Below are positions 4,534-6,408 of a stretch of 6,408 nucleotides of DNA, in pieces. The position numbers were made by a program, and so were the translations under genes. Source of the DNA: Chloroflexota bacterium (lineage in GTDB: Bacteria > Chloroflexota > Dehalococcoidia > Dehalococcoidales > RBG-16-60-22). Position 1 is the first letter of the stretch. Each line of letters begins with the position of its first letter. The notes below the pieces were generated by a model. That model was not told the DNA's origin. It did no database searches and saw only the letters and a program-made list of their open reading frames with translations. The DNA is taken from NCBI GenBank assembly GCA_022574315.1, contig JACZSH010000085.1, positions 1-6,408 of the forward strand. Reading direction: 5' to 3'.

Positions 4534-5748
4534 CTACCTTGCAGCCGTTTGTTTAGCAAACGCTGGTCGGCGTACCATCGGCCGCTGTGGGCGCTGCCAG
4601 AGGCGTGGTTCTGTCTCCGGCGCAGCCTTGTTATAATCAAAGCCTTGCAGTGTCTGCCGTTCCAGCGGCGCGTTAAGCAGCTGCTCCAGTGCCCGTATCT
4701 TACCCGCATCAACCTTGGTCACGAAGGTTAACGCCTCACCACTTTTTTCGACCCGGCCGGTACGGCCGATGCGGTGGATGTAGTCATCGGTACTTTCGGG
4801 CATATCGTAGTTGATGACGTGGGAAATACTCAAAACATCGATACCGCGGGCAGCGATATCCGTCGCCACCAGAATCTTAATCGAGCCGTTGCGGAAGCCG
4901 TTCAGCGCCGCCTGTCTCTGGTTCTGGGACAGGTTCCCCTGCAATGAAGCCACCCGATAGCCGGCTCTGACCAGTTGCTGCGCCACGCGTTCGGCGCGGT
5001 GTTTGGTGCGGGTGAAGACGAGCACCGAATCCATTTTGGTTTTATTTAGAATTTCCTTCAGCAAATTTGTTTTGAGGTGCTGTTGTATCGGGTACAGGGT
5101 ATGTGACACCGTTTTTGCCGGCAGCGTGCGGTCGATTTGCACCGTGACCGGGTCATGCAGGATTTCACGCACCAGGCGTCGGATACCGGTAGGCATGGTG
5201 GCCGAGAAAAGTAATGTCTGATGTTTGTGCAGGATGCACTCCAGAATATTACGTATCGCCGGTAGAAAGCCCATATCAAACATCCGGTCCGCCTCGTCGA
5301 TGACGAGAACTTCCAGACGGTCTAAATTTATGGTCCCCTTCCACAGGTGGTCAAGCAGGCGGCCCGGGCAGGCGACGACGATTTCCGCGCCGTTACGCAG
5401 CCCCCGATTTTGCTGTTCCATGCCCACCCCGCCGTAGATAGCAACACTCCGCGAGCCGGTTTTACTCCCCAGTTGGCTGATAACCTCGCAGGTCTGCTCA
5501 GCCAGCTCGCGTGTGGGTGCGATTACCAGCGCCCGAACGCCGCCGCGCCGGTTTTGCCGTAAGCGCTCTAATATCGGCAGTACAAACGCGGCCGTCTTGC
5601 CGGTGCCGGTCTGTGCCAGCCCGATGATATCGCGCCCCTGCATAATCGGTGGGATTGCCTGTAACTGTATTGGTGTGGGTATGGTATAACCGAGCGCACG
5701 TACACCGGCCATGATGCTCGGATGAAAATTAAAGGTATCGAAATTCAT
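4534..5748 (-). CDS. DEAD-box ATP-dependent RNA helicase (RhlE/CshA-like)
   Basis: A 404-residue two-RecA-domain helicase that unwinds short RNA duplexes, as in cold adaptation, ribosome assembly and mRNA decay. All motifs are present in order: F6 plus PTPIQ (Q motif, Q28), AQTGTGKT 45-52 (I), PTRELAEQ 78-85 (Ia), GG 106-107, CPGR 127-130 (Ib, usually TPGR), DEAD 151-154 (II), SAT 182-184 (III), VLVFTRTKHRAE (IV), ATDIAARGID 295-304 (V), HRIGRTGR 325-332 (VI). The core ends near residue 370. The tail is short, basic and Pro/Arg-rich (RPQRPMVRRPAF) with no extra RNA-binding fold, as in RhlE-type proteins. AAGGAG four to five bases before the ATG fixes the start. It is the last gene of the unit, 45 bases after a small RRM gene, which could act as its RNA-binding partner. 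The assignment to this family is very secure; the exact subfamily is not. Confidence 0.96.
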   Translation of the reverse strand: MNFDTFNFHPSIMAGVRALGYTIPTPIQLQAIPPIMQGRDIIGLAQTGTGKTAAFVLPILERLRQNRRGGVRALVIAPTRELAEQTCEVISQLGSKTGSRSVAIYGGVGMEQQNRGLRNGAEIVVACPGRLLDHLWKGTINLDRLEVLVIDEADRMFDMGFLPAIRNILECILHKHQTLLFSATMPTGIRRLVREILHDPVTVQIDRTLPAKTVSHTLYPIQQHLKTNLLKEILNKTKMDSVLVFTRTKHRAERVAQQLVRAGYRVASLQGNLSQNQRQAALNGFRNGSIKILVATDIAARGIDVLSISHVINYDMPESTDDYIHRIGRTGRVEKSGEALTFVTKVDAGKIRALEQLLNAPLERQTLQGFDYNKAAPETEPRLWQRPQRPMVRRPAFAKQTAAR

Positions 5749-5775
5749 TTAACTCCTTGAAAAATACTGATTACG

Positions 5776-5792
5776 CACCTGCCTTACAGGTG
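5776..5792 (-). promoter_or_regulatory. Intercistronic hairpin between RRM and helicase genes
   Basis: On the minus strand CACCTG-TAAGG-CAGGTG forms a perfect 6-bp stem with a 5-base loop, starting immediately after the RRM stop codon. It ends 27 bases before the helicase ATG. A T-run (GTATTTTT) follows only about ten bases later, so it is more likely a stability or processing element, or a leaky attenuator, than a true terminator. Confidence 0.45.
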
Positions 5793-5793
5793 T

Positions 5794-6126
5794 TTAACTA
5801 ATTATGTATCTTCTTTCTCTTTTTTTATTAGGTCGGTGGCTGCTTCTGACATTGAAGGAAAGCATTCCACCTTTATCTGATAGCGGCAGTGCTGCCACAA
5901 CGGTGACAATTCTGTCTCGCAGTTTTTTCCCTTCAAGGCCGGCAATCGCGTTGGCGCCTTCGGATTTCGAGGCCATTTCGACATATCCGTAGCCCCTCGG
6001 TTGCCCGCTGCCGATATACTTGTCGTCCATGATGATTACAGAAATCACTTCCCCAAATTCGGTGAACTCCTTACGCAGTTCATCTTCGGTCGTTTCGAGT
6101 GACAGGTTGCCCACATAGATATTCAT
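5794..6126 (-). CDS. Small RRM-domain RNA-binding protein
   Basis: A 110-residue protein built on one RNA recognition motif. IYVGNL at 3-8 is RNP2 and RGYGYVEM at 44-51 is RNP1, with Y4, Y46 and Y48 as the aromatic RNA-stacking positions. ELRKEFTEFGEV is helix 1. The RRM ends near residue 82 (VTVVAALPLSDKG), and the last 25 or so residues are basic (RPNKKRERRY) without the Gly-rich tail usual in bacterial Rbp proteins. Bacterial RRM proteins of this kind (cyanobacteria, Chloroflexota) bind RNA and are often cold-induced. The ATG follows a very purine-rich AGGGGGG four bases upstream. It lies between a second RRM gene and the helicase gene on the same strand, which suggests one cotranscribed RNA-remodelling unit. 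Family certain; its RNA targets are unknown. Confidence 0.94.
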   Translation of the reverse strand: MNIYVGNLSLETTEDELRKEFTEFGEVISVIIMDDKYIGSGQPRGYGYVEMASKSEGANAIAGLEGKKLRDRIVTVVAALPLSDKGGMLSFNVRSSHRPNKKRERRYIIS

Positions 6127-6142
6127 GGTACCCCCCTTTTAT

Positions 6143-6212
6143 CAAATCAGTCACGTTGCCCCGATTTGTGACGGTTGAGTCAGTAAAGACACCTGCCACT
6201 GCCAGTACTCAA
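6143..6212 (-). promoter_or_regulatory. Structured leader of the small RRM gene
   Basis: In the minus-strand RNA, TTGAGT (6212-6207) pairs with ACTCAA (6180-6175), and CAGT with ACTG extends the stem past a 5-base bulge. Further on, GTCAC (6172-6168) can pair with GTGAC (6154-6150), or CAAATC (6168-6163) with GATTTG (6148-6143). These last two pairings cross and share a base, so they are probably alternatives, and the second one ends right beside the purine-rich ribosome binding site. No T-run follows any of them, so read-through from the upstream RRM gene is likely. Confidence 0.4.
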
Positions 6213-6225
6213 GTCGCCGGGTTAA

Positions 6226-6408
6226 CTAATATCTTCGCGGCCGGCCACCACCACCACCCGAGCGGCCGCCCCTGCCACCACCGTAACCACCGCCGCCACC
6301 ACCGCCGCCACCATAGCCGCCGCCATAGCCGCCACTCCTGCCGCCGTAACCACCACCACCCCTGCTGTCTGTGCGGGGACGCGACTCATTAACCACGATA
6401 GTGCGTTC
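6226..6408 (-). CDS. RRM-type RNA-binding protein with RGG/YGG-rich tail (5' part off the window)
   Basis: The window holds the last 60 residues. RTIVVNESRPR is the end of an RRM (the final beta strand and the usual V-N-E-x-R-P exit). From residue 16 on there is a low-complexity tail of Gly with regularly placed Tyr and Arg (RGGGGYGGRSGGYGGGYGG, a run of nine Gly, then YGGGRGGRSGG), ending in RPRRY and TAG at 6228-6226. Such tails in bacterial Rbp proteins add non-specific RNA binding and can drive self-association. The plus strand of this region is a CCN/GCC-rich repeat that could mislead gene callers (a His-rich false frame runs through it). It lies upstream of a second RRM gene with 99 bases between them. 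The tail and the RRM exit are clear; the N-terminal domain must be inferred. Confidence 0.88.
   Translation of the reverse strand, partial: ERTIVVNESRPRTDSRGGGGYGGRSGGYGGGYGGGGGGGGGYGGGRGGRSGGGGGRPRRY

Noticed and set aside
4411..4731. A 106-codon plus-strand frame across the helicase terminator
   Set aside because: It runs through the terminator hairpin and then antisense to the helicase C-terminus; no likeness to any family and no Shine-Dalgarno sequence.
6143..6172. H-type pseudoknot
   Set aside because: The crossing pairings exist, but the connecting loops (0, 8 and 1 bases) do not suit a standard H-type fold, so they are reported as alternative hairpins.
6241..6360. CCACC/GCC-rich tandem repeats that could be taken for a microsatellite or a CRISPR-like array
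   Set aside because: They are the codon pattern of a low-complexity Gly/Tyr/Arg protein tail in frame with a stop codon; there are no spacers.
6099..6392. A 97-codon plus-strand frame with a His-rich end (HHHHPS..., HHRRHH)
   Set aside because: The His/Arg repeat is simply the complement of Gly-rich codons (GGT/GGC) in the RGG tail of the minus-strand RRM protein.

Overview
The window looks like a bacterial chromosome segment of moderate GC, most likely from a Dehalococcoidia-type Chloroflexota or a related anaerobe. This is an inference. It rests on the style of the small RRM protein, on a KamA-family enzyme next to a beta-keto acid cleavage enzyme, and on a haem c / cupredoxin pair; no 16S or marker gene is present. 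No tRNA, rRNA, CRISPR array or intact mobile element was seen.

Left part (1-1267): a response regulator receiver domain runs off the left edge on the minus strand. It is divergent from a membrane-anchored monohaem cytochrome c (502-1014, +). The cytochrome is followed by the remains of a small membrane-anchored cupredoxin. That gene has a one-base frameshift near 1188 and loses its 3' part near 1228, just before the tail of the next gene.

Middle part (1258-4249): a KamA-family radical SAM/PLP aminomutase (minus) is divergent from an Lrp/AsnC regulator, which is followed by a beta-keto acid cleavage enzyme (BKACE, the Kce family) and a good intrinsic terminator. The 321-base AT-rich gap holds two facing promoters with perfect TTGACA boxes. 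A perfect 18-bp palindrome with the CAG...CTG ends of Lrp-type sites lies across their start regions. The layout suggests an amino-acid-responsive, self-regulated unit: the aminomutase would make a beta-amino acid, an enzyme not in this window would convert it to a beta-keto acid, and BKACE would cleave that with acetyl-CoA into acetoacetate plus an acyl-CoA. The parts resemble lysine fermentation, but residues that recognise the lysine side-chain amine appear replaced in both enzymes (Asp to Arg and Ser in the aminomutase, Glu to Phe in BKACE), so a different amino acid is likely. This is the most interesting part of the window.

Right part (4453-6408, all minus): an RNA-remodelling cluster, in transcription order an RRM protein with an RGG/YGG-rich tail (5' end off the window), a second compact RRM protein, and a DEAD-box RNA helicase that ends in a strong intrinsic terminator. 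Structured leader and intercistronic hairpins suggest control at the RNA level. The BKACE and helicase units converge on a gene-free stretch (4203-4533) with the two terminators at its ends.
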